64,000 bases of DNA from Solanum dulcamara (taxonomy: Eukaryota; Streptophyta; Magnoliopsida; Solanales; Solanaceae): contig NC_077242.1 in NCBI RefSeq assembly GCF_947179165.1, forward strand, positions 36,081,097 through 36,145,096, given 5' to 3'. Below the pieces are notes generated by a model that saw only the letters and a program-made list of their open reading frames with translations, searched no databases and had not been told where the DNA came from. The position numbers and the translations under genes are program-made. Each line of letters opens with the position of its first letter. Within the stretch, counting starts at the first letter, position 1. This document shows, piece after piece, positions 47,726 to 60,753 of this stretch.

Positions 47726-49137
47726 CACACTTAGTCCATTCCTTGGTTTTTCTTTTTGATTCTTTTTTGAGGAGGGTCCCTTTGAACTGATTATCTTTTA
47801 CTTTTTAGGAGTAGATTTTCTTTTTCTTTTATTTTTAATTATTATTATTTTTTTGGAGAGAAAAGAAAAAAAAAACCTTTTGACTTGGTACTTGCTATTT
47901 AGGCCTAATCTTGAGTCATATTTTTTAGTGAATGTTTGATTGCTCATTACATAATAGACTTTTTGACACCTAGACTGATTGTTGTGACTCTGTATGTAAC
48001 ATATTTTATTTTCTAGTTTTTTATGACCTGTCTATCTTAGAAGACAAATTGATCCATCTTGATTGAGACTTTTATCATGTGTGGTGAGAATTTGCATATA
48101 TTCCATCTTTTGCATATAGTCTAGACCTTGCCCTGCATGTTATTGAAGTGAAATAAAAAGTGTTTATCTATTTAGAAAATAATAATTGGCTTTCTTTGAT
48201 TTACCTTGTAAATTTTAGTTTTTTCAGATATTATATCATTAGTTAGCCTTTTTGAGCCTGTAGCCTTTTTTTGTAGCCATGTTTTTGACTTAACTATTTT
48301 GTTGAATCCATAGTTTTTACACCTTGATTCCTTGAGCACTATAGCATAAACTTATTATAATTGTTAAATCTCAAGAAAAGGGATGGTTGAGTGAAAATGC
48401 AATCAATGATAGCTACAAAGTGATGAAAAAGCCCTCTTCCAAAGAATGTGACATGAAAAAAAATAATTGCTAGAAAAAAATATATGATTGAAGAGTTCTT
48501 GATGAGATGAAATTACTAGTGAAATAATTGTTGAAGAGAGAGCTGAATATACAGAGAGGAAAATAATGAGTGATGAAGTCTAAAAATGCAATGTGCTTAG
48601 GAAAGTGTAAGTCACTATTATATAGTTTTTCTACCTGTACCCTAACCTACATTACAACCCTTTAAAAATCCTATTTGATTCTATTCGAACATAATTAATA
48701 AGTGGAGATGTACATAATGGGCAAACCTATGATTATTTATGCATACATGTGAATTCTTTTGTGAGTAGAGAGTTGTTCTTTTATGTTAAGTCCTTAAATT
48801 ATATTCAATTCTTTAAATTAAGTGTGTGGACTATTTTTTCTTGTGGGGGTACTTGTTTCATGATAGTTATGTAATTTTATGAACTTTCTTGGATGGAATA
48901 GGTGAGCAAGCCTAAATTTGATGAGTTAGAGTCCTTCTTCGAGGCTAAGAAGTTAAGAAGTTTATTTTTTTATTGTATATCTTGCATAATGAGCGGGAAT
49001 AGTACTTGATGTTTTGAAATTTGTGTATGGCCTATTTGTTTGTATCAACCAAAGGGGGTGAAATTCCTAGTTTGTTTTTTTTGATGAGCTTTAATGTTTG
49101 CTCGAGGATGAGCAAAAGTTTAAGTGTGGGGTGGTGA

Positions 49138-50339
49138 TGTGAGGCCATATATATATATATATATATATATTTAGTCATTATTTACCTCAAATTTAGTATT
49201 TTTATTTGTCTTTTTTGACCATAAATTTTATGAATTGTGCGACATTATGAATTTTATTTGTAGAATTATAATGACGTAAAAATGAAGAAATTTGGAGCCA
49301 AAACAAATAGAATATGAAAGATTAAAGAAGAAAATCAAGTAGGCAGCTTAATAAATTAAATTGAATATTATATTAATATTTATATATACTCAAACTTTAG
49401 AAAAATTGCAAAGTGAAGCGGCTGGAGTAATTAGTGCAGCCTGGCATGTGGCAACACTTGAAGGCATCAATCGGAAAATTATAAGCAGCACTATTCCACA
49501 CTGACCAATTCTTTAGGTTTTGGATTTCCCAATTAGTTTTGGACTCATTTATTTTATTTTAGAATTTTTCCTACACCTATAAATATTTCATAAAATTAGT
49601 TTTTAATGGAGAATGAACTTTTTGACCCAGGGTTCTTTTCTTCTTCTTCTTTTCTTAGACATTAATAGCTAAAGATCTTTGTTCTGAGGTTGCGGCTACG
49701 AATGCTTGCTGAATATTAATTTTATGGGTGAAGTTGGTTATTATGTAAATTACTCTTGTATTCTTGAATTACTATTTTAATGCTTGATCACCATTAGAAT
49801 ATATTTGTTGTCTACCTGGAACTCGAAAGACGGACAAGGGATAAAACATCAAGATATAGGGAACATGTTTATTCTAGAATTGCCTAGGATAATTCGTGTA
49901 TAGGATGTCCGCGACACATACCTGTACACCATATTTGGTTACTAGACAGGATGATAGGAAGAATGCATCTTTGTTGGTTCATACTTATCCCCGCTCAATG
50001 ATGTAGTTAGATTGTCAACAAAGGTAGACAATTAGAGGTCGGAAGACCATGATTGTAATATTAACCTTGAAAATCAATAATTTAAATTTTTAGTACATTT
50101 CAGTCCTGGAATTGTCCTAATCATATTGTAAGTTTACTTTAGTATTTAATTTTTTAAATTTTCAATATACAAATATTAATAGTATTATTTTAACTCGCTT
50201 AACTAAATAATTATATTTAATATAATTTAACAAAATAATTAATTGACAAGTCTCTATGGGTTTGACATTCGGCTTCAAAAAAGAGCCACTTTATTACTTA
50301 CACGACTGCGTACACTTGCGTATGCTTTGATAGAAAACA
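49138..50339 (+). mobile_element. 3' LTR of the Tat/Athila-like fragment
   Basis: Preceded by the purine-rich AAGTGTGGGGTGGTGA. It starts TGTGAGGCC, then a TA microsatellite (49147-49172), a TATA-like CCTATAAATATTTC near 49576, and the end CGTACACTTGCGTATGCTTT ... AAAACA, a terminus familiar from this lineage. Confidence 0.7.
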
Positions 50340-51124
50340 TAACCCTGCCCAGTCGATTAGCCATATCGATGGTGTAGTAATTGTAGTAATTGAATAAATA
50401 TCTGACCACCAGACATGCCTGTCATGGTGGTGTGGTGAACTATAGCTGCAGCTATTACTGTATCTGTCTAGCTACATTAACCCATCGATATTGTAACATA
50501 AAATCATAACCATTATCATATACTGAGCCAACCGGGTGAATATCGAATATATCTAATAAACATAGCACATATGCAAGTTAACTCTAAGACTGCGGCCACA
50601 ATAGGCCTCTTCAAGACTAGTGAATTGCAACTATGTACATGTAACATATAAAGCTTGCAAATAGCATATAAGTACGCCTACTCAATCTTAAACAACTTTA
50701 ATAAAGTTTAGATGTCACAAGGAATCTAGCGGGTTTATGAAAGATGTACTAAAGATATTTCTACCGCCTTAGCGTATAGCTTGAAAAAGAGTACATATAT
50801 TTCTATTTCTATATAATCCACTAACATTTAGGATCAACATATATACATACATATCCTGCCCGTAAGGTGCTTCCCTTACTCGTGCTGACAATTTTATAAT
50901 TGAACTTCCGTTATTAACTTATTGTGTCGATACTCATATATAGTTATTAATTCCTTGGCCTTACTAACATGGAAACATGGAAATAATACACACAATTACT
51001 TTTTAATGAAAACACAAATAGGACAAGCTCATAGTGCCCACGATAAGGGGTCTCCAAACTCAATTTACAACTACGACAATAATTGTATATATATCGTCAT
51101 TTGCATTGTATTCATATATCTTAA

Positions 51125-53322
51125 TGTAAGACCCCGTAATATAAAAAGTATAACAAAAGGAAATTTTTAGGAAAATTGGATTGACCTCAGGACTACGAGT
51201 GAGTTTACAAATTGTATAGACTATTACGAGTTGTAAAGATGACTCGTAGAAACTGGGTTAAGGTAGGAAAATTTTCCAAGGCAGGAAGGAAATTCATGAG
51301 TCAAATGACGACTCATAGAAATGAGTCATCGTGGCAAGGTCTGATGTCTTGCAGGTGCCACCCTCAAAACCCACTCTACAACTCAACAGGACGAGTCGTA
51401 GAGGAGATGAAGACTCATCAAAATGAGTCGTATAAAAACTTCAGAGTCTCAGTTAATGGATAAATTTTTGGACCTGCAGGACAAGTGACCTTACGAATTG
51501 TAGACTATAAGATGAGTCGTAAACATGATTCGTAACAAAACATTAGAGACTTATTTTTCAAGTCTTTTTCAGGACCTGCAGGACGAGTCATTCCTACGAC
51601 TTGTCACTGCCTCTATAAATTGTAGAGTGCCCTCGTAGGGCTGTCCGACTCAGGTTTTAATGAGGGTTAGTTTAGTCTTTTTTCTATAATCTATTAATAT
51701 ACGTGGATGTTTTAACGACTAGATTCATTAAGTAATTTATCCTAAATACTTCAAAACTCTTTTATTCCCTCATTATTTTTCCAAGCAAGTCTAAAACTTC
51801 TCTCCCAAGGGTCTTCAAGAGTTCATCATCTTTATCAAGCTTTGGTAAGAGCCTTCTTTTTCCAATTTCAAAGCTCAATTTCAATCAAGGTATGTGTGGA
51901 TTTATTCATGGGCCCTTCCACCCATGGAGTCCAAGGTTTACTTCAAAAATCTCATGAAATCACATTACTTTTAAACTCCAATTTTGATAAATTGTGTTGG
52001 GCTATTTGAATACGTCTTTAGTCATTACTAATGATCACTATAAGTATGTTTCTACATAAATTACATGATTTCAAATTGAATTATGAATTGCCATGCATAA
52101 AGCTTTCTATGATGAATTACATGAAGTATGATTATGAAGTTCAATGATTTCAAAGTATTCTATGGTTTTAAATCAAATTGATTATGTATTCAAGTTTTAA
52201 TCTAAAATTCAAGTATGAATCATGATTACAGATTTCAATTATGATTAAATTATGATACTGATGCAAGTTATGAAGAAAGGTGACTTAGGGCCCTATGTGG
52301 TGACCTAGGGACCTCATGATATGAATTATGCAAGTATGATTTGTAATGATGAAAGACAAATACTCACATTGCAATTATGTTATGAAATGAGCTATTCTAT
52401 GAATTTCAAACCTATGATCATGTCTATGATATATGTTAAATATGATTACTATGTTATGATACGTATTTCGTGGGATTTGACTTAGAACCGAGTAGACTTG
52501 AGGTGGGGGCCCTACCAAAAGCCTTAGTAGCAACTTTAGTCCCTTAAACTATGTGCCACCATAGGCTGCCTTATATCTTAGCTAGTAGATCCACATATAG
52601 CATATGTACATGACCTGCCTAGCGGGGTAGCGTCTACCTTGGCAAGTAGATTCACTTTTCTTCCATTGTATAGGGAGACATTGTGATTCCATGTTATAGC
52701 TCGCATAGTATTATTGTCGGTTATGGTTCCTATCCTATATATGTATATGCTCATTATGTTATTTTATGATTTTCAGCTATGTCCCTTAAATTCTTTGATC
52801 ATTATGGTTTCCTCACAACTTTACTTATCCTCCTTATTATGTCTTGATCATTGCATCTCATGATTTATATTATATGTCATGACCACATACTTAATACATT
52901 CAAACATACTAACGCATATTTGTTGCCTACATTTTCCATAATGTAGGTGTTGAAGATCATATTCCTGCACATGGCTATAGCTTCTATCTGACAAACTTTT
53001 GGTGAGTCCTCATCCATCGAGGACTAGTTATGTGTTGGTTCTTTCAAAGAATTTTACTTTCTTCATGAATTTAGGGTGAGCTAGGGACATGTCTTAGCCC
53101 TCGCCCTTCTCATTTAGGTAGAGGCATTAGTTGGACAAATGTTATCATATTTATGTCATCAAGTTACATTCTTCTGTTATGATTCATGAGTTAGACTCTT
53201 TTATGTGTTTTTTGTTTTTACTTTATCTTATGTATGCTTTATAATATGTCAAGAGGCTTAATTAAAGCCCTTTGGGATTTCGATCATCGTGTTATGACTA
53301 AGCCCTAGGTCAGGTCGTGACA
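51125..53322 (+). mobile_element. Solo type-1 LTR inside the F LTR
   Basis: 2198 bp, TGTAAGACCCCG to GGTCGTGACA, flanked by perfect CTTAA (51120-51124 and 53323-53327). The sister F LTR carries the empty site TCATATATCTTAAACATTTG near 62162-62181. The U3 block (51190-51640) has GACTCGT/ACGAGTC words, unlike the CCACGG words of A and B, but is followed by the same TTTTAATGAGGGTTAGTTTA segment. Short frames here are not genes. Confidence 0.9.
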
Positions 53323-54571
53323 CTTAAACATTTGACCAACTATAGATCATCACCATGTCTTTCCAAACTTTTCACAAAAACCTACCTTATCTCAATATGA
53401 GTTTTAAATATAGGAATACTAGTCTTATCAATGACGTTGATTCATGAGTCCTTTTTTATACTACCATGGCTAAATTATTTCTTGCTCCATCAATGTAAAA
53501 TAAAAATCATTGAAAATTTAACTTTAAATAGTGCAATAACACATCTGAGTCGTGCAATCAATTCAACAAACATATGATGGGTGTATACTCAAAAGACATC
53601 CAAATCAATCAGTGTTATTAGTATTCAATCCTTCAAATCTTTAACCGTAGTATACTACACTTATATGACTCCAAAATATCAGCCAGAAGCTACCATATCA
53701 CTCCACAAACTCCCTCCTCACTAATTACATCAATCATAACTGGGAAAACTTGGGTTCACATCTTTTTATCACCGTCTCATGAGTCCTACCCATAGAATAT
53801 AGCTTGAACATCAAGAATATTACATACATGAGAGTAAGGAACATGGTCATACCTTAATTAAAGAAAATATAGTACCTTTAGCTAATATTAACAAAGGAAA
53901 AAGGTTGTCTCTTCAATCCAAAGAGAGACTTGAGTGAATCGTAGGCTTAGTTGAAGAACAACACTTGATTCTTGCCTAGGGCTTTAGGAGAGGAGAGGGA
54001 TTGAAGAAACGACAAGGAAAAGCTTCTAAAATGTCTTATGATCAGTGTTTAATGAATTTCAAATGAAAAAGTTTGATCTATAAACATTAGACCAACTTAA
54101 CATGTGCAAGTCACGGGGCTGTCACAGCCAATTTTGGTCTCTGCGCAGTCCGTAGTAAAACACGCATATCTTTTTACTCCAAAGTCGTATTGACTATAGG
54201 CTTTTTCATTAGAAACTAGACTTAAATATATTTAATTTTATATTTAGAAGGCCTTCTAAATATTTATATGCAAGGAGATATGCCCATCCAAAGTCAGACA
54301 GTATATGATATCATATGAAATAGTCCATCGTAACGTGACTTTCAACTTGTCCTATTGTTCCAAAGATTTCTTTGGCATAAAACCTTGGTATAAGACTAAT
54401 GATGATTCACTATAAATAATAATCAATATTATCACCCATTTAAAATCTTATTATCTCGATAACTCGTGAACAACCTATGTAAGGCAAAAATATAATTTTT
54501 GGTGCATATATATATATATATACGTCTTAAAATTAGTGAGTTAGTCTCCTTAAAATATACCGGGTGTTACA

Positions 54572-54586
54572 TCCTCCCCTCCTTAT
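54572..54586 (-). other. Polypurine tract of element F
   Basis: Minus-strand AAGGAGGGGAGGA directly before the 3' LTR start at 54571. Confidence 0.75.
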
Positions 54587-54589
54587 AAT

Positions 54590-55180
54590 TATTCATCCTC
54601 AAATGAGGCTTAAACTTTCTTTAACATGCTTCTGAAATTAATAATATAAACTCAAGATAATGGTTAATCAAGAACATACCTCGATATCATATTGGTGTTG
54701 GAAATAGGTGAGGATACCTCTACCTCATTTATTCCTCCGATTCCCAAATCAATCCCTCAATATTATTACTTCTCTATAGCAATCTAACTGAGGAACTTCT
54801 CTAGGCCTAAGCTTCCTGACCTGATGATAAATAATAGCAACCAAAACTGCTGTATAGGTCATTTTCTAAGAAATTTGAACCTCATCAAGTGGCATAATAT
54901 GTGCTAGATATCTTATGATTTTATGTATCATCAATACATGAACCACTGGATGAACTACTGCTAAATCTTTGAGTAACTCTAACTCATATGAATTATGATT
55001 ATGCACCTCTATCTAAAATAATGGATAATGGAATGCCATGAGGTGAACTTTCTTGAGTATATAAAGTTTGGCATAATTTTCTACAACATAAGTAGTCCAA
55101 ACCGGTAAGAAGTGAGCTGATTTGTCAACCTATATACTATCACCCAGATGGAATCATACTTCCTGCTCGACCAAGGTAAA
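54590..55180 (-). pseudogene. C-terminal integrase remnant of element F
   Basis: Weak integrase traces are readable on the minus strand (a THFLPVWTTYV-like piece near 55100 and an HGIPLSIILDR-like piece near 55040). It is shorter than a normal integrase end and a clear chromodomain tail is not seen, so a deletion is likely. The upstream half is at 57332 onward. Confidence 0.5.
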
Positions 55181-57331
55181 TGTAACACTCCTCCAAATGC
55201 TCATAAGTGCCTTAAGAATGCCTTGGGAATAGGCCGCTCATGTAATGCATTATCCTTAATCTTTTTGGAAAATCTGAGTTCGGAATATCGATCAGGGGGT
55301 CAAAACCTATAGGAAAATGGTCTCAGTGGATTTTTAGGACCCGTATATTGGAAAATAGATTTTCAAAGAAATTCACGAAACAATAGGATCCGCAATAGGT
55401 CCGCGTCGCGGACCTGGGACAGTTTTCCGGCCGAGTTGATTTTTTTAAAGGGCATTTTAGACCTTTTCCAAATTATTAGTTAATGAACCTAGAATTTTTT
55501 AGGACCTAATGCAACTTTATAAATTGACCCAAACCTCTAATTCTATTTATTCTTCTATAATTCATTTATCAAATATTTCTCTCGCTACAAAAAGGCTCCC
55601 AAGGGTCTCCATTGAAGGCTTTAAGTAAATTCACTCAATCTCTACATCAAAACTCTCAAGTTCTTCTAAATTAATTGGTGTTCTCATTTAAGGTATGTGG
55701 GTATTAATTCATGGATTCTTTCATCCATGAAGTCCAATCAATTTCTCAAGGTTTTCTATCAAATTAAAATATAATATTTTATGGATTTTATAATCTCTAT
55801 TCTTATTGCATGAATTATGATTCAAATTATGATTATGAGTCTATTTTGATATAAATTGATGGTTATTGCATTGAATTGAAATGTTTTTCCATGAATTCTC
55901 CTATATTGATCTTTAGTGTTCATGATGTAAATTATGAGTATTTTCAATTATACTTCCAAAGGATATTATCTATATGAATTATGTATAGACTGATATAAAG
56001 TTTATGATCATGCATGTTTTCAAGTCAATTTCATGATTTTCAAGTAAATTGATCATGCATTCATGTCTTACCCTAATTTCAAGTATAAGCTATGATCATG
56101 AATTTCTAAGTATGAATTATGATTATGTATTTCAATTATGATCATAGACTATAAGTATGTTTTGAGTGATAATTTTTATGCAAGTTATGAAATAAGGTGA
56201 CTTAGGGCCCTATGTAGTGACCTAAGTCCTAACTATATGAATTATGCAAGTATGATTGTAATGATGAAAGGACAATTCTCACATTACAAGTATGTTATGA
56301 AAATGAGCTACTTTATGATTTCAAACCTATGATCATGACTATGATATATGAAATTATAATTCTATACTATGTGTGTATTCCATGGGATTTGACTTAACAC
56401 TGAATGTGGACTTGAGGTGGGGACTCAAAATATGGGGTCCTTATATAAAGTCTCTTGTCGCATAACTATGTTCCACCATAGGAACAAAGTGATTAGAGGT
56501 GAATACCCAAATATCTAAGAGGCGAGTACCCGAAATATCAAGGCTTAAAGGTGAGTACCCGAGTCTAAGAACTAGGGGTGAGTACCTGATTAACATAAAT
56601 GCTTAGTGGATCCACTTAGGCATGTAGGAGTCTACCTTGGCAAGTAGTCTCCCCCTTTCCTCTTATATAGGGGCAATATTGGGATTCCATGTTATAGATT
56701 GCATGGTCTTATTATCGGTTATGGTTACTATCCCACATATGTATGATCTCTTAAGTATGTTATGATTTTAAAAGCTTTGGTCAATATGATTTTCTCTTGA
56801 CTTTACTTATTCCATCTTATCATGTATTTTACTTGACATTTACATTCCATGATTTACGTTACAAGTCACTCCTTCATACTTAATACATTCCAATGTACTA
56901 ATGCATAATTTTTGCCTACATTATCTCATAATGTAGGGGTTGAGGTTGAAGATCCTAATCGTCCACGTAACTAGTAGGCGTTCTCTGTTCGACTGTATTG
57001 TAGTGAGTCCTCATTGATCGGGGACTAGTTTTCAAGTTGGTTACTGTTTTCTTTTCAAAAGACTTTTGTTATGTTTAATATTGAGGGTGATCTAGGGATA
57101 TGTATTAGCCCCCGCCCATACTTATATTTAGAGGCATTTAGTTAAACATATGTTCGAATCTATGTTGTCATAAGACATTTTCAGATTTCTATTCATGTTT
57201 TAGACTCTCTTATGATTTTTCCACTTTTACTTTACCTTATGTATGCTTATGATATGTACAAGAGGCTTGGTTGGATCCTTTCGGGGTTTCGATCACCGTG
57301 TTACGACTAGACCCTAGGTTGGGTTGTGACA
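55181..57331 (+). mobile_element. Solo type-2 LTR inside F integrase
   Basis: 2151 bp, TGTAACACTCCTCC to GGGTTGTGACA, flanked by perfect GTAAA (55176-55180 and 57332-57336). It aligns with the H LTR at 14100-16173 and additionally has a GAGTACCCGA-type repeat near 56490-56600. The U3 dyad is GGTCCGCGTCGCGGACC near 55400. Confidence 0.9.
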
Positions 57332-59400
57332 GTAAATCCGTAGTAAAATCTATATTAATTACCTCCCATTTGCATGTTGGAATTTCTGTATTTTGAATTA
57401 GGCCTCCAGGCCTTTGGTGCTCAACCTTCACCTGTTAACAATTAGGATATTGAGCTACAAAACCTATAATATCTCTTTTCATGCCGCCTTACCAGTATAG
57501 TTACCTCAGGTCATGATACATATTCATGGAACCTGGATGTACTGAATACCGGGTGTAATCAGATTTACTCATAATCTGATCCTGTAGCCCATTTACATTA
57601 GGCACACATAGACGACTAAGATATATGAGATCTCCATCGGATCCACAATCAAATAGGTTCTACTTTTGTTGCACTATATTGTCCCTTAGCAACACCAGCT
57701 TTGCATCGCCATACTGTTGCTGCTTAACTTCTGCCACCAAGGATGACTCTATTGTATTAAGAACAACAACACCTCCATTATCGATATCGAGCAATTGAAT
57801 CTATAAATTAGCCAATTGTTGCAAGGCTTTTACCATTTCAATTTTGTCTTCCTCTACATTACTCAAACTACCCATAAACTTGCTGCTTAAAGTGTCTGCC
57901 ACAACATTTGCTTTACCTGGATAGTATAGAATGCTCATATCTTAATCTTTTAACAATTCTAACCACCTTCCCTGCCTTAAATTCAACTCTTTCTGCTAAA
58001 ACTAATAATGGACAATTATGATCCATGAAGATATCAACATGTGCCCCTACAAGTAGTGACGCCATATCTTCAATGCAAATACTACCACTTCTAATTCTAG
58101 ATCATAGGTAGGGTAATTCTGCTTATGCTTACTTAACTGTCTAGAATCATAGGTGATAACCTTTCCATGTTGCATCATAACACAACTTAACCCAACTCTG
58201 GAAGCATCACAATAAAAAACATAACACAACTTAACCTAACTCTGGAAGCATCACAATAAATGACATAACCCTCTGTACCCTTAAGAAGGGTCATGATAGG
58301 TGCTGAAGTTAACTTATCCTTTAAATTTTGGAAACTTTGCTCACATGCCTCTGACCACTGGAATTTAACTACTTTATGAGTCAACTTTGTCAATGGTGCA
58401 GAGATGATGGATAAAGCTTCCACAAATCTGCAATAATATCTCGCTGAAACAAGGAAGCTACGGACCTTTATATGATACAAAGGTTTATTTTAACTCTTTA
58501 CAACTTCTATTTTCTGGATGTCAACCATTATATCTTCATCCGTAATTACATGACCAAGAAAAACTACAGATGTTAGAAAAAATTCATATTTATAAAATTT
58601 AGCGTACAACCTGTGCTCCTAGAGAGTTTGTAGTACAGCTCTTAGATTTGCATGTTTAACCTCTGATCGCAAATAAATCAAGATGTCATCAATGAAGACA
58701 ATCATAAACACATCAAGAAAGAGCTTAAATACCCTATTCATTAGATCCATAAAGGCTCCTGGGGAATTAGTAAGTCCAAATGACATCACCACAAACTTAT
58801 AATGACTATATCGAGTCCTAAAAGTAGTCTTAGGTACATCAATTTCCCTAACTCATAACAGGCAGTATCCTGACCTCAAATCAATTTTGGAAAAGCACCA
58901 AGCTCCCTATAGCTGGTTAAAAAAATCATCAATCTTGGGGAGTGGATACTTATTCTTAATTGTTACTTTGTTCAGTTATCTATAGTCGATACACATTCGT
59001 AAAGATCCATAATTTTTCAGCACAAACAATACTGGTGTACTATATGGTGATATTCTAGGCCGTATGAAACCTTTCTCAAGCAAATCTTTCAATTGCTCCT
59101 TCAACTATCTTAGCTATGCTAGAGACATTGTATAAGGAGGTATCAATATAGGCTGAGTTCCTGGAATTAGATTGATTGGCAAAATTGATTTCCCTTCACG
59201 AGAGAATCTAGGTAGATCTTCTGGAAAAACTCCCGGAAACTCATTTACCACCAAAATTGATTGAAGAGGAGAAGGTTCACGTTCAAGATCTCTAACCCAA
59301 ATCAAATGAGAAATACAACCTTTGGATATGAAATTTTTGGCCCTAAGGTATGAATTAAACTTACCTTTAGGCATAGCATCATTGCCTTTCCATTCTAGGA
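57332..59400 (-). pseudogene. Reverse transcriptase, RNase H and integrase start of element F
   Basis: From right to left: the pre-RT linker (VNEFPGVFPEDLP, 59374-59114), RT with FIDDILIYL near 58695-58665, the RNase H segment FQNLKDKLTSAPIMTL at 58370-58290 and [20 protein letters not shown] at 58180-58120, then the integrase beginning KVEHQRPGGLIQNTEIPTCK at 57431. A 44-bp tandem duplication at 58176-58263 shifts the frame inside RNase H. Many other stops are present. Confidence 0.8.
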
Positions 59401-60504
59401 CGAGCTCATCTAGAAAGTGAAATATAAGAATTTTGGCTCAATAATCAAAATTAGCATAACATGCTGCTAGCCAATCCTTGTCCAGAATAACATCAAAATC
59501 AACCATTTCAAGATCTATTAGATCAGCCAATGTAGATCTACGACATACCAATACTGCTTGGATGACTAAGCCTCGAGTTTTTTATAAGTTTCTCTATAGG
59601 AACCTACATGCCTAGGTCTTTTCCTTTATTCCTACTTTCTGTGTATATCCTATAGTTGATGAAATAAATCAGTTAACCTTTTGGCAAAAGTATTCTTCCA
59701 TGCAATATATATTTCTACTTGAGTAGACACTCCCAAGTACTTACCAATCACATGAGACCCTAAACCTAAGAAAAACTGATACACTTTGAACTCAACTGTT
59801 TGCACAATATAGAGAGCATATCTATCCAAGGAATTAAACTTGAGGCTGTACTAATGTATACTCATACCACCCTGCTGCAATTGTAAGAACTTCTCAACTC
59901 GAGCCTGTCGAAGGTCCCGTGACAGGTACTGATCTATAAAGGCCTGGGAAAACTCTTTCTATTCAATTTGAGGTTCATTAGATCCCCTGGATTTAGCCCA
60001 TGCCTCACACCATAATATAGGTATATCACATATCCAAAATGTTGTTAACTCTACTCCCTTTGTAACTGTAGCCTGCATCATCTTCAATACTCTATAAGTT
60101 TGATCAATAAAATTTTAAAAGTCCTTGTTTGGATTAGATCTGGTGAAAATCGGAGGAATGAGGCTGAGAAACTCACGAGCTCTATAACTCTTAGCTGCAT
60201 AAGCTCTATGCCCTTCCATAACTTCCAACCATTGTTCCTATTAAACAACTATACAAGCCATCAACTAAATTGCTCCCTCAATGCCCTGTCTCTCTAGGCC
60301 TGCTGGTGGTGTGATAGGTTTTGGAGGGTCAGCAACTCTATCATCCTCATATGTCACTGGAACTGGTAGAGCTGGATTTTTGCCTGAGGTAACTCTAGTT
60401 TGAGCTGGAGGAACTATAATACCTGGTGTAGGAGACTCGCCATGAGCCTCTAATTTGTCTCCCTATTCATTTGGAGGGCAACTAGTAACCTCTTCTGAAG
60501 TCAT
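59401..60504 (-). pseudogene. gag/protease of element F
   Basis: Probable gag start at 60504 (minus-strand ATGACTTCAGAAGAGG, MTSEEVTSCPP) followed shortly by stops. The protease-like piece near 59400-59520 retains a decayed DLEMVDFDVILDKDWLA segment. Much of gag is shortened, and a zinc knuckle was not found. Confidence 0.6.
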
Positions 60505-60727
60505 GTCAATCAATCATGTAGTCATTTTCCTTGTAACTAGCATATTCTTAAATAATAAAATGATTTTGATATAATATAGTTTCATAACTTCGGTCCATAA
60601 CACGAACTGGGAATCAAAGATGTAAAATAAATCCTAAATGTCATGTTGCCTCATAATTATAAGTATGTTGCAAACATACCCATAAGCAAGAATCTACTAG
60701 ACACGACTTTATGGACTACTTAGGACA

Positions 60728-60750
60728 CGACTTCACTCTGATGTCAAGTC
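60728..60750 (-). other. Primer-binding site of element F
   Basis: Minus-strand ACTTGACATCAGAGTGAAG lies just inside the 5' LTR. It resembles a mutated TGGTATCAGAG site. Confidence 0.6.
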
Positions 60751-60753
60751 TAT

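Larger units (their letters stand above)
46574..50339 (+). mobile_element. 3' fragment of a Tat/Athila-like LTR element
   Basis: A plus-strand fragment without 5' half: a coding end, long 3' UTR, polypurine tract and LTR. The phrase GAGTCATGCCGCGAAGTTAA with GCGCTTGTTGGGAGGC (47375-47425) is a hallmark I recognise from plant gypsy elements of this group. Its insertion point is flanked by the broken F LTR. Confidence 0.7.
46006..54571 (-). mobile_element. 3' LTR of element F, in three pieces
   Basis: The pieces 46006-46573, 50340-51124 and 53323-54571 align in order with the 5' LTR at 60754-63348. Minus-strand start TGTAACACCCGGTATATTTT, end CAGTTCTGGGGCGTGACA. About 120 bp corresponding to 61283-61402 of the intact copy is missing at the first insertion. 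The minus frame 46378-46070 lies in this LTR and is not a gene. Confidence 0.8.

Noticed and set aside
47503..47790. Phe-rich frame of 95 codons
   Set aside because: It comes from T-rich low-complexity sequence in a retroelement 3' UTR.
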